Part shown: positions 1 through 7,252 of the stretch, piece by piece
Numbering within the stretch: the first letter of the stretch is position 1
Layout of the letters: the number at the start of each line of letters is the position of its first letter
Source of the DNA: Candidatus Magasanikbacteria bacterium RIFCSPLOWO2_02_FULL_44_11
Lineage (GTDB): Bacteria > Patescibacteriota > Patescibacteriia > Magasanikbacterales > GWA2-37-8
Assembly (NCBI GenBank): GCA_001783035.1
Contig: MFQK01000048.1
Location: 1-9,222, forward strand
Length of the DNA: 9,222 nucleotides
Direction of reading: 5' to 3'
The notes under the pieces: generated by a model
The model's input: only the letters and a program-made list of their open reading frames with translations
Databases searched by the model: none
Told to the model about the DNA's origin: nothing
Program-made: the position numbers and the translations under genes

Positions 1-82
1 ACGAACAAAATTAATTTACAAACCACGAAGGGATGACATTTCTACTTTGGTCAAAAGGTGACATTTCTACTTTGGTTTGACA
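1..82. mobile_element. Probable terminal end of an insertion sequence whose body lies left of the window
   Basis: Two identical 18-bp copies of TGACATTTCTACTTTGGT lie at 34-51 and 59-76, 25 bp apart, followed by TTTGACA ending at 82. Read on the minus strand the segment begins TGTCAAACCAAAGTAGAAAT. A TGTCA-type tip followed by tandem subterminal repeats is the usual look of IS21/IS481-like DDE-integrase element ends, where the repeats bind transposase. No transposase is in the window, so the body would lie to the left. The alternative is a pair of iteron-like protein-binding repeats linked to the origin. Element identity is inference; the repeat itself is seen directly. Confidence 0.45.
34..76 (+). 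repeat. Pair of perfect 18-bp direct repeats
   Basis: TGACATTTCTACTTTGGT occurs at 34-51 and again at 59-76 with a 7-bp spacer (25-bp period). The match is perfect over all 18 bases and does not continue into a third full copy. The repeats are the main support for reading this end as an IS terminus. Confidence 0.9.
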
Positions 83-138
83 TCTTTAGGGATCATTCCT
101 TTTCCGGAAGTCTGTTATTAATCAAAAACATTGCTAAG

Positions 139-179
139 TTATGCACAGTCTGGTAGTATTTTTACACACCTTATCCACT
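139..179 (+). promoter_or_regulatory. Cluster of three DnaA boxes upstream of dnaA
   Basis: TTATGCACA (139-147) and TTTTACACA (160-168) match the DnaA-box consensus TTWTNCACA completely. TTATCCACT (171-179) differs only in the last base. All three are on the plus strand within 41 bp and lie 41-81 bp upstream of the probable dnaA -10. In other bacteria such clusters serve as the upstream half of a bipartite origin and as the site of dnaA autoregulation. Either role fits here. Confidence 0.75.
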
Positions 180-196
180 TTGAATTAGCGCTAAAA

Positions 197-225
197 TTTC
201 AGTAAAAGTGGAACTATGCTACAAT
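197..225 (+). promoter_or_regulatory. Candidate dnaA promoter
   Basis: TACAAT at 220-225 is a good -10 hexamer. The only -35 at 17-bp spacing is the poor TTTCAG at 197-202, so the promoter would depend on the -10 or on an activator. Transcription would start near 232, giving a leader of about 30 nt that contains no Shine-Dalgarno sequence before the ATG at 263. Confidence 0.4.
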
Positions 226-262
226 GCACGAACTTCCTTAAATCGCCTCCCCATAAAATTGT

Positions 263-1714
263 ATGACCAACAACGAAATGTGGCAAACAGTGCTGGCTGA
301 ACTAGAATTAAATATCTCCAAAGCCAACTTTATTACATGGTTTAAAAAAACTGGAATTATTACCTTCCAGGCCGGTCAAGTACTTATTTGTGTACCAAAC
401 GCTTTCACTAAAGCCTGGCTGGAAAAAAAATATCACCAAGAGGTTATTAAATCTCTGGAGCGTGTCAGTGGTAAACCAATCAAAAAACTGGAGTATAAAA
501 TAGAAAATATAAAAAATGTCTTAGAACAAGAGGTTTTTATGAACGCGACCGAAAACACCGTAGCCAACGAACCAATTTTCTCTCCCGAGCCTGCCTTTTC
601 TATTAATTCACAACCATATTATAACCCACAATACTCCAACCAAAACTATTCTCCACAAAAACAGCAACAAAATACCAATGGCGGGTTTGTTCTTAACCCT
701 AAATACAGTTTTGAAAATTTTGTAGTCGGTAAAGGTAGCGAGCTCGCCTATGCTGCCGCTCAGGCCGTTTGTCAGCGCCCCGGCGAAGCTTATAACCCCT
801 TGTTTATTTATGGTGGTGTCGGTTTGGGAAAAACTCATCTTATTCAGGCGGTCGGTAATGAATTAATTAAAAGAAATCCTTCAATTAATATTATGTATGT
901 TAGCGCTGAAAAGTTTTCCAATGATTTTATTGGTTCTATCAAAGAACGTACGGCCAAAGAATTTCAGATTCGTTATCGCCACATAGATATTTTGTTAATT
1001 GATGACATCCAATTTATCGCGGGTAAAGAAGGTACGCAAGAGTCTTTTTTTCATACTTTTAATGAATTGCATCAAGCTAATAAACAAGTTATTCTTACTT
1101 CAGACAGACCACCCAAAGCCATTCCGGCTTTAGAGGACCGCTTAAAATCACGATTTGAATGGGGGATGATTGCCGATGTTGCACCACCGGATTTTGAAAC
1201 AAAAGTGGCTATTTTAGAGCGTAAATGCAACGAAAAGAACTTTCTAATATCTCTTAAACTTATTCAAACCGTCGCAATAACTATCCAAAATAATATTCGC
1301 GAGCTGGAAGGTGTTTTGAATAAAATTATTGCTTGGCACCAACTTAAAAATATTCAACCGACACCGGAATCAATTAAATCAATCTTGGCTCAGCGGGCTG
1401 GGGCTACGGTTCGACAATCTTTGACTCCAATGCAGCTTATCGATACGGTTGGCCAATTTTATAGCCTTTCCAAAGATGACCTTCTTGGTAAGAATCGTGA
1501 AAAAAAGGTCTCAACGCCGCGACAAATTATTATGTACCTTATGCGTGAAGAATTAAAGATGTCATATCCGGCAATCGGAGAAGAGCTTGGCGGGCGAGAC
1601 CATACAACAGCTATGCACGCTCATGAAAAAATTGTTGTTGAAATTGATAATGATCTAAAATTGAAACAGGAGGTTGAATTATTAAAACAGCGATTATATA
1701 TCAACAACATGTGA
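263..1714 (+). CDS. dnaA: Chromosomal replication initiator protein DnaA
   Basis: The 483-residue product is the initiator ATPase that binds DnaA boxes at oriC, opens the duplex and helps load the replicative helicase. All four family domains are present. Domain I (about 1-85) handles helicase and self-interaction. A Q/N/P-rich linker (about 95-140) forms domain II. The AAA+ domain III has Walker A GGVGLGKT at 184-191, Walker B LLIDD at 244-248, sensor I around LTSD (278-281), the box VII arginine in RLKSRF (R297) and the sensor II arginine in NIRELEG (R346). Domain IV carries the DnaA signature GGRDHTTAMHA (443-453), which reads the box. Length is normal for the family. The ATG start is chosen because domain I begins directly after it; no Shine-Dalgarno is visible. 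DnaA boxes lie both upstream and downstream, as expected for autoregulation and an adjacent origin. The gene ends in TGA. Confidence 0.99.
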   Translation: MTNNEMWQTVLAELELNISKANFITWFKKTGIITFQAGQVLICVPNAFTKAWLEKKYHQEVIKSLERVSGKPIKKLEYKIENIKNVLEQEVFMNATENTVANEPIFSPEPAFSINSQPYYNPQYSNQNYSPQKQQQNTNGGFVLNPKYSFENFVVGKGSELAYAAAQAVCQRPGEAYNPLFIYGGVGLGKTHLIQAVGNELIKRNPSINIMYVSAEKFSNDFIGSIKERTAKEFQIRYRHIDILLIDDIQFIAGKEGTQESFFHTFNELHQANKQVILTSDRPPKAIPALEDRLKSRFEWGMIADVAPPDFETKVAILERKCNEKNFLISLKLIQTVAITIQNNIRELEGVLNKIIAWHQLKNIQPTPESIKSILAQRAGATVRQSLTPMQLIDTVGQFYSLSKDDLLGKNREKKVSTPRQIIMYLMREELKMSYPAIGEELGGRDHTTAMHAHEKIVVEIDNDLKLKQEVELLKQRLYINNM

Positions 1715-1921
1715 ACAAAGTTGTGTATAAACTGTAGAGGACGAGTGGTGAGTCGGTTAATAACCAAGTAAAAATTTCCCCGCTTCCATCCACATTTGAG
1801 TACAGTTATACACGTTCGCTGAAAAGAAAAAAAAATTTTTACACCATTTATATAAATATACGAAAAGATAAACGTAAATATATGAACAGATTAAATGGCT
1901 TATCTAACGAGAAAACAAGAC

Positions 1922-1955
1922 TTATCCACTCCATCCCCACCGCTTATTATTATTA
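1922..1955 (+). promoter_or_regulatory. Basal unwinding module: DnaA box, GC-rich patch, DnaA-trio repeats
   Basis: TTATCCACT (1922-1930) is followed by CCATCCCCACCGC (1931-1943) and then four perfect TTA triplets (1944-1955). The DnaA-trio consensus described for Bacillus subtilis, 3'-[G/A]A[T/A]-5' on one strand, reads [C/T]T[A/T] on the other, so each TTA fits. The order box, GC-rich spacer, trios, A/T tract is the same as in that system. CCATCCCCA (1931-1939) could act as a degenerate second box directly abutting the first. Confidence 0.7.
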
Positions 1956-1992
1956 GTATATTAATATATATATAATAACTATAATACTATTA
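1943..1992. other. AT-rich DNA unwinding element
   Basis: This stretch is nearly all A and T, with runs of TTA, TAT and ATA. It lies directly beyond the DnaA-trio repeats and before dnaN. It is the most easily melted stretch of the intergenic region, and its position is where strand opening by DnaA would be expected. It also contains two TATAAT hexamers that may serve dnaN. Confidence 0.7.
1957..1985 (+). promoter_or_regulatory. Candidate dnaN promoter inside the unwinding element
   Basis: Two exact TATAAT hexamers occur at 1971-1976 and 1980-1985. Neither has a recognisable -35 at 16-18 bp; the best for the second is TATATT at 1957-1962. Start from the second would give a leader of only about 14 nt. 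In such A/T-rich DNA a TATAAT match is weak evidence. Cotranscription from dnaA remains possible, because no terminator is seen between the two genes. Confidence 0.35.
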
Positions 1993-2005
1993 GCCAACAC
2001 ATAAT

Positions 2006-3124
2006 ATGAAAATAATTTGTACCAAAGAAAATATAGCTCATGCCTTGGCACTCGTTAGCGGGGTAACCGGTAAGAATGTAAATTTGCCAATACTTAATAA
2101 TGTTCTTATTAAGGCATACGAGCAAAAAGTAGAAATTATTGCCACCAATCTTGAGTTAGCCATAGTGGTGTCGGTTCGAGCCAAAATTGAGGAGAACGGC
2201 TCGTTTACCGTTCCGGCCAGGACATTATTGGATTTTGTTAATTTGCTTCCAAATGAAAAGATTGATTTTACTCTCCGTGAAAATGAGTTATTGATAACTT
2301 GCGGCAAATCATCTACCAAAATTAAGGGCACTTCGGCCGAAGATTATCCAATCATTCCTTCGTTGGAGCAGGGTAAGGGTTTTTTGGTAGATTCCCAGGA
2401 ATTTAAGCGGGGATTAATTCAAGTTTTGCCGGCGGTGGCAAAAAACGATATAAGACCGGAATTAGCCGGTGTTTTTTGCGGTTTTAATAATGAAGGAGAT
2501 CAAATGATGACTTTGGCCGCTACCGACAGCTATCGATTGGCTGAAAAGAAAATTTCTTTAAAGCAAGGTGGTGACAGTATTCAAATAATTATTCCCGGCC
2601 GTTCGGCTCAGGAATTTAATCATTTATTAAGTGAAACAGGTGAAGAAGAAAAACAGGCCAGAATCTTAGTAAGCGACAACCAAATCATGGTAAGCTATGG
2701 AAGCGCTCAAATAATTTCTCGGTTGGTGGAAGGATCATATCCGGATTATAAACAAATTATTCCTAAAGATTTTGTAAGCACCGCGACGGTCGATACGACG
2801 AACATAATTAAAGAAATGAAGGCTTCCGGTTTGTTTACGACGAGTGGGGTAAATGCAGTGTCATTAATATTACGTCCCGAGGTCGGTACGATTGGTGTTT
2901 CATCGGTTTCCACACAAACAGGCGAATATAGTTCAGAGTTGACGGCAGATATCCAAGGCGTGGGGGCGACACTTCTTTTGAACAACCGTTATATTTTAGA
3001 TGGAATAAATAGTTTTGATACGGTAGAAACCCAGATCAAAATTATAAACGCCTACAGCCCGTGTGTTTTCTTGCCTAAGAACGATATGAGCTATTTATAT
3101 ATCGTCATGCCAATCAGACAGTAA
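2006..3124 (+). CDS. dnaN: DNA polymerase III beta subunit (sliding clamp)
   Basis: The 372-residue product is the ring-shaped homodimeric clamp that tethers DNA polymerase III to the template and docks other replication and repair proteins. Length is as expected for three clamp folds. Recognisable family segments are ATDSYRLAE (172-180), EGSYPDYKQIIP (242-253), the central-to-C-terminal NNRYILDGIN (326-335), SPCVFLP (351-357) and the C-terminal YIVMPIRQ (365-372), the counterpart of the usual YLVMP-R tail that lines the peptide-binding pocket. The start is the ATG at 2006, because MKIICTKENI matches the usual clamp N-terminus. There is no Shine-Dalgarno sequence in the preceding AT-rich leader. 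It lies 291 bp downstream of dnaA on the same strand with the origin between them, and it ends before a hairpin terminator. Confidence 0.98.
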   Translation: MKIICTKENIAHALALVSGVTGKNVNLPILNNVLIKAYEQKVEIIATNLELAIVVSVRAKIEENGSFTVPARTLLDFVNLLPNEKIDFTLRENELLITCGKSSTKIKGTSAEDYPIIPSLEQGKGFLVDSQEFKRGLIQVLPAVAKNDIRPELAGVFCGFNNEGDQMMTLAATDSYRLAEKKISLKQGGDSIQIIIPGRSAQEFNHLLSETGEEEKQARILVSDNQIMVSYGSAQIISRLVEGSYPDYKQIIPKDFVSTATVDTTNIIKEMKASGLFTTSGVNAVSLILRPEVGTIGVSSVSTQTGEYSSELTADIQGVGATLLLNNRYILDGINSFDTVETQIKIINAYSPCVFLPKNDMSYLYIVMPIRQ

Positions 3125-3177
3125 AGCTGTTCCAAAGCAAACGTAGAAGCCCACAGAGAGTGTAGAAAAAAGATAAA

Positions 3178-3207
3178 CTTAAAACAGCCCTGAAGGGCTG
3201 TTTTAAG
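3178..3207. terminator. Bidirectional intrinsic terminator between convergent dnaN and nrdB
   Basis: A perfect 13-bp inverted repeat, CTTAAAACAGCCC (3178-3190) and its complement (3195-3207), surrounds a TGAA loop. The GC-rich core CAGCCC/GGGCTG is flanked by AAAA on one side and TTTT on the other, so an RNA from either strand ends in a U run. It lies 53 bp after dnaN and 84 bp after the nrdB stop and probably serves both. Confidence 0.9.
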
Positions 3208-3282
3208 TGGTTCAAAATAGGTTTCTAGGGCTATTTGACTGTGGTTATTATAACACGGAGATAAAAGTCTGTCACGAGGAGC

Positions 3283-3291
3283 TGTGTATAA
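3283..3291 (-). promoter_or_regulatory. Isolated DnaA box abutting the nrdB stop codon
   Basis: TGTGTATAA on the plus strand is TTATACACA on the minus strand, a full consensus match directly after the nrdB TAA. It stands alone in this intergenic region. A match of this kind is expected about once by chance in a window of this size and base composition, so function is uncertain. Confidence 0.35.
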
Positions 3292-4326
3292 TTACCAATC
3301 TAATGTGCCGCCGACTTTGTATTCCGTGACGCGGGTTTCAAAGAAATTTTTTTCTTTATTCAGGTCGACCGCTTCGGACATCCAAGGAAATGGATTGGGT
3401 GTATTGTATTGTGCCGGCAAACCGACGCGGCCCAAACGGCGGTCGGCAACGTACTCAATATACTTGCGAAAACCATCGGCATTCATACCAAAAATTCCTT
3501 TCGGAAATACTTCAGCGGCAAACTTAGCTTCGAGATCGACCGCTTGGCGCACCAGGTCGACAGCGTGTTGTTGGAAGGCCGGTGTCCAAAGCCCCGGCTG
3601 TTCTTCTTTAATACCGTTTATGATATTGATACCAAAATTCAGGTGCTGGGATTCATCGCGCATAATATATTGGATTTGTTCGGCGACACCGATCATTTTG
3701 TTTTGACGTTGGAAACCAAACATCACGGCAAAAGAGCTGTAGAAAAAGATTCCTTCCAAAATTAAAGAAAAAACAACCATGTTTTCGAGGAATTTTTGGT
3801 CATTTTCGAGAGTACCGGTTTTAAATTCGGAATTAAAAATTCCCTCATTAAAATTCAAAATAAAAACGTCTTTATTATAGATAGAATCAACTTCGCGATA
3901 CATGTTAAATATTTCACCCTCATCCAATCCCAAACTTTCCACGATATATTGGTAGGCGTGCGTGTGGATGGCTTCTTCGTAGGCCTGGCGAAGCAGGTAC
4001 ATACGGCATTCCGGAGAAGTGATGTGGCGATACATGGCTAGAACGACGTTGTTGGCGGCGATTGAATCGGCTGTAGTAAAGAAGCCGAGCACGGTCTTTA
4101 GCGCGGTACGTTCGTCTTCGGTCAGGAATGTCGTAGATTTCCACTGTTCAATATCCCGCTGCATGCTGATTTCGGTGGGGAGCCAATGGTTGGAGTTGCC
4201 GGTGTTGTAGGCTTCCCAAGCAAATAAATGCCGCATCGGGTAGAGCTGGATGACATCGGCATCGGCGCCATTAATAATGCGGCGTTGATTGATATCAACC
4301 TTATCAGTTGTTTTTATGATAGGCAT
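3292..4326 (-). CDS. nrdB: Class I ribonucleotide reductase, beta (radical-generating) subunit
   Basis: The 344-residue product is the small subunit of aerobic ribonucleotide reductase. It houses the dinuclear metal site and the radical that NrdA uses to reduce ribonucleotides. All six expected metal ligands can be placed: D87 (TTADSI), E118 and H121 (YEEAIH), E191 (LILEGIFF), E225 and H228 (RDESQH). Y125, four residues after H121, is at the radical tyrosine position. The C-terminus TEYKVGGTLDW carries the conserved tail tyrosine (Y336) used in radical transfer to the alpha subunit. The stretch EEAIHTHAYQYI followed by ESLGLDEGEIF recalls chlamydial class Ic subunits, but those have Phe in place of the radical Tyr and Glu as first ligand. 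This protein therefore looks like a tyrosyl-radical enzyme. It starts 24 bp after nrdA and is surely its operon partner. No Shine-Dalgarno is seen; the start is preceded by CCCCGACAT. Confidence 0.98.
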   Translation of the reverse strand: MPIIKTTDKVDINQRRIINGADADVIQLYPMRHLFAWEAYNTGNSNHWLPTEISMQRDIEQWKSTTFLTEDERTALKTVLGFFTTADSIAANNVVLAMYRHITSPECRMYLLRQAYEEAIHTHAYQYIVESLGLDEGEIFNMYREVDSIYNKDVFILNFNEGIFNSEFKTGTLENDQKFLENMVVFSLILEGIFFYSSFAVMFGFQRQNKMIGVAEQIQYIMRDESQHLNFGINIINGIKEEQPGLWTPAFQQHAVDLVRQAVDLEAKFAAEVFPKGIFGMNADGFRKYIEYVADRRLGRVGLPAQYNTPNPFPWMSEAVDLNKEKNFFETRVTEYKVGGTLDW

Positions 4327-4350
4327 ATATGTCGGGGAAAAAGACAGAAA

Positions 4351-7209
4351 TTATTGGCATGATTCGCAAGAGGGGTCGGCGATTTTACAGGCATCGGTGG
4401 GTGTGTGTCCGGCTTGAGCCACTGCCTGAGCCATTAAAGCTGCCCCGGATTGTTTAATCGTGGTAGCGGCGGTAGAAGGGGCGCTCGCCTGGCTCTGAGT
4501 CGAGGTGACACCGGCATCAATCTTTCTGGTATGTGTTGAGCCAAATTCATTGGTGTTGACGGTCGATTTTTCAACCTGTGAAGCGGCCAATGTGCGCAGA
4601 TAGTAGGTGGTTTTTAATCCCATTTCCCAAGCGTAGAGATATACATCGCTTAAATCTTTACCCGAAGTGCCCGCAAAATAAATATTTAGCGATTGGCTTT
4701 GGTCAATCCACTTTCCGCGGTAAGCGGCTGATTTAATGAGCCATTGTGGATTGATTTCAAAAACTTCTTTATATTTTCCGCGAATTTGTTGGGGAATTTC
4801 GGTAATTTCTGTAATACTACCATCATGGAATTTGATTTTACCAAGCATTTCAAAATCCCAAAGGCCAAGCTTTTTCAGATCTTCGACCAAGTAGGGATTG
4901 ATGATAGTGAAATCGCCGGCTTGGTTGGATTTGACGTAGAGATTTTTATAGATTGGTTCGATAGTGGGTATGCGTCCGACAATGTTCGCAATTGTGGCGG
5001 TCGGTGCCATAGCTAAGCAATTGGAATTACGCATACCAAATTCTTTGATGGTGTTTCGGACCAGTGTCCAATCGAGATGACTGACACGATCGACGTTAAT
5101 TTTTTCACCCCGTTCGCGTTCGAGCAGGTCGAGGGTGTCGATTGGTAGAATGCCGCGGTCCCACTTTGATCCACGGAAGGTTTCGTAGGCTCCCTTTTCT
5201 TTGGCTAATTCAGCCGAGGTGAGAATAGCGTAGTAGGAAACGACTTCCATGCTATAGTCGGCAAATTTAACGCACTCTTCGGAGTTAAAATCGAGGCCCT
5301 GCAGATATAATGAATCTTGGAAGCCGAGAATTCCCATACCAACCGGTCGATGGCGGAGATTGGAGCGTTGAGCGTCGGCAGTGGGATAAAAGTTAATGTC
5401 GATGACATTGTCGAGCATGCGCATGGCGATGGTGATTGTTTCGCGCACGATACGTTCATCAAATTTTCCGTTGACTATAAACTTGGAGAAGTTGAGAGAG
5501 CCCAGGTTGCACACGGCGGTTTCGTTTTCGGAGGTGTTTAAGGTGATTTCCGTGCACAAATTAGAGTTATGAATGACGCCGACATGATCTTGCGGGGATC
5601 GTACATTTGACGGGTCTTTGAAAGTGATCCAAGGGTGGCCGGTTTCAAAAAGCATGCCCAACATTTTTTTCCAAAGGTCGCGGGCTTTTAAAGTTTTGGA
5701 TAATTGAATTTTTCCTTCTTTAGCCAACCGTTCATAACGAGTGTAGCGTTCTTCAAAACGATTGCCATAAATATGGTGTAAATCGGAAACCTCTTCGGGT
5801 GAGAAAAGCGTCCAATCGCCATCTTCGCGGACGCGTTTCATAAATAAGTCGGGTATCCAGTTGGCGGTGTCCATATCGTGGGTGCGCCGGCGCTCATCGC
5901 CGGTATTTTTGCGGAGCTCCAAGAACGATTCAATATCCCAATGCCAAACCTCGAGGTAGACGCACGAGGCGCCGCGGCGGCGGCCGGAGCGGTTGATGGC
6001 CACTGTCACGTCATTGGCTATTTTTAAGAATGGAATAACGCCCTGCGATTCGACGCCGGTACCTTTGATGAAGGCGCCGGTGCCGCGGATATTGGTCCAA
6101 TCGGTGCCGATCCCGCCCGACCATTTAGATAGTTGAGAATTATCGCTATAGGTTTTAAAGATATTTTCGAGTGAGTCTTCGACAGTGTTTAGGTAGCATG
6201 AGCTTAATTGAGGTTTTGGCGTACCGGAATGGAACAGGGTGGGGGTGGACGGAGTATAGTGCATTGTCGAGAGCACTTCGTAAAATTTGAGTGTCCAGTC
6301 GGTCCGATTTTTTTCATTGATGGCCATGCCCATCGCGACGCGCATCCAAAAAGTTTGCGGCATCTCCAGCACTTGTTTGGTGGCATGGTCGGACACGAAG
6401 TACCGATCATACAACGTCTGCATACCCAGATACACAAACAAGTCGTCGCGTTCCAATACCAGAGCTTTAGCAAGTTTGTCCAAATCAAAGGCTAGCAAGC
6501 GTGGATCCAGCCTTTCGATTTCGACGCCCTTTCTTAAATTGCGAATAAAAGTTTCGCGGTATTGTTGGTCAAGTTTTGAAAAATCTATAATATCCTTGCC
6601 GATAGATTCTTTGTAGTTGAGGTTCAAGAGTAAGCGGGAGGCAACTTTGGAATAGGCCGGATCTTGTTCGATCATGGCCCGTGCCGTCATGATGAGCGCT
6701 CGAAAAATTTCGGAGGTTTTGATGTTTTCGTATAATTCCGAGCGGCACTGGCCGAGAATCACTTCGCCGTCGACTTCATTCTCGAGACCTTTCAAAACAT
6801 AGCTTAAGGAACGACGTAATTTATCCATCGAGAAGACCTCTTTTTTACCGGAGCGTTTGGTGATGGTCAGGTCGTTGTTTTCGATTTTTTCCAAGGTTTC
6901 TTTTTTCTTTTCGGCTCGTTCTTTGGCGTGCTCATAGCGGTAAAGGATGTAACATTTGGCGACGTCGTAGAAACCGGCCTGCATGAGCTCGCGTTCTACA
7001 AAATCTTGGACATTTTCCACTGCGGGATGCGATTCGGTAAAGAAGCTTTCTAAGTTTTTGACGATGTTGTCGCCCAGGGTTTTGGCGACTTCCGGATTAA
7101 TATTACCCTTTACTTCTCTAAACGCTTTTTGGATGGCGACGTTGATTTTTTCGGTTTGGAAATCAACCAGCGACCCATCGCGTTTTTTTATTTTTTTAAT
7201 CGTCGACAT
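4351..7209 (-). CDS. nrdA: Class I ribonucleotide reductase, alpha (catalytic) subunit with two ATP-cone domains
   Basis: The 952-residue product reduces ribonucleoside diphosphates to deoxy forms. Two ATP-cones precede the catalytic barrel: the first at about 4-95 with KRDG at 9-12, the second at about 114-205 with KRSG at 118-121. Active-site residues are C338 (LSSCYL), N550/C552/E554 (NLCTEI) and C567 (AVCNLGSLN). Y869-Y870 (TTYYL) are the radical-transfer tyrosine pair. The C-terminal tail ends CESCQ, with C948 and C951 as the redox shuttle after a flexible Ala/Ser/Gln-rich linker. The frame is open to a TTG at 7281, but the ATG at 7209 is preferred: the first cone begins there, and the TTG lies upstream of the predicted promoter (-10 at 7253-7258). 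No Shine-Dalgarno is seen; CCCGACT stands directly before the ATG. First gene of nrdAB; probably controlled by NrdR-like boxes and a DnaA box. Confidence 0.98.
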   Translation of the reverse strand: MSTIKKIKKRDGSLVDFQTEKINVAIQKAFREVKGNINPEVAKTLGDNIVKNLESFFTESHPAVENVQDFVERELMQAGFYDVAKCYILYRYEHAKERAEKKKETLEKIENNDLTITKRSGKKEVFSMDKLRRSLSYVLKGLENEVDGEVILGQCRSELYENIKTSEIFRALIMTARAMIEQDPAYSKVASRLLLNLNYKESIGKDIIDFSKLDQQYRETFIRNLRKGVEIERLDPRLLAFDLDKLAKALVLERDDLFVYLGMQTLYDRYFVSDHATKQVLEMPQTFWMRVAMGMAINEKNRTDWTLKFYEVLSTMHYTPSTPTLFHSGTPKPQLSSCYLNTVEDSLENIFKTYSDNSQLSKWSGGIGTDWTNIRGTGAFIKGTGVESQGVIPFLKIANDVTVAINRSGRRRGASCVYLEVWHWDIESFLELRKNTGDERRRTHDMDTANWIPDLFMKRVREDGDWTLFSPEEVSDLHHIYGNRFEERYTRYERLAKEGKIQLSKTLKARDLWKKMLGMLFETGHPWITFKDPSNVRSPQDHVGVIHNSNLCTEITLNTSENETAVCNLGSLNFSKFIVNGKFDERIVRETITIAMRMLDNVIDINFYPTADAQRSNLRHRPVGMGILGFQDSLYLQGLDFNSEECVKFADYSMEVVSYYAILTSAELAKEKGAYETFRGSKWDRGILPIDTLDLLERERGEKINVDRVSHLDWTLVRNTIKEFGMRNSNCLAMAPTATIANIVGRIPTIEPIYKNLYVKSNQAGDFTIINPYLVEDLKKLGLWDFEMLGKIKFHDGSITEITEIPQQIRGKYKEVFEINPQWLIKSAAYRGKWIDQSQSLNIYFAGTSGKDLSDVYLYAWEMGLKTTYYLRTLAASQVEKSTVNTNEFGSTHTRKIDAGVTSTQSQASAPSTAATTIKQSGAALMAQAVAQAGHTPTDACKIADPSCESCQ

Positions 7210-7252
7210 AGTCGGGACAAGAGATAAAAATAAAGCACCTACTGTGTTTTCT

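Larger units (their letters stand above)
1722..1990. other. Putative chromosomal origin of replication (oriC)
   Basis: The dnaA-dnaN gap holds a perfect DnaA box on the minus strand (TTATACACA, 1722-1730). Near-perfect plus-strand boxes follow at 1806-1814 (TTATACACG), 1837-1845 (TTTTACACC) and 1922-1930 (TTATCCACT), with a weaker one at 1786-1794 (CCATCCACA). After the last box come a GC-rich patch (1931-1943), four TTA triplets and an almost pure A/T stretch to about 1990, which fits a DNA unwinding element. Location next to dnaA, box density and element order all match bacterial origins of the Bacillus type. Together with the boxes at 139-179 this would be a bipartite origin. No experimental or GC-skew evidence is available here. 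Confidence 0.85.

Noticed and set aside
77..82. Exact TTGACA as a -35 for dnaA
   Set aside because: No -10-like hexamer at 16-18 bp (the sequence there is CT-rich). It is better explained as the tip of the mobile-element end.
3244..3254. Palindrome GTTATTATAAC downstream of nrdB
   Set aside because: Only 5-bp arms, AT-rich, no associated promoter; likely chance.
3284..3706. 140-codon open frame on the plus strand opposite nrdB
   Set aside because: It is antisense to a fully conserved gene, low in recognisable content and rich in Arg/Ser, as expected for a complementary-strand shadow.
6208..6616. Overlapping plus-strand open frames of 95 and 109 codons within nrdA
   Set aside because: Both are complementary to the conserved NrdA frame and have no protein-like motifs.
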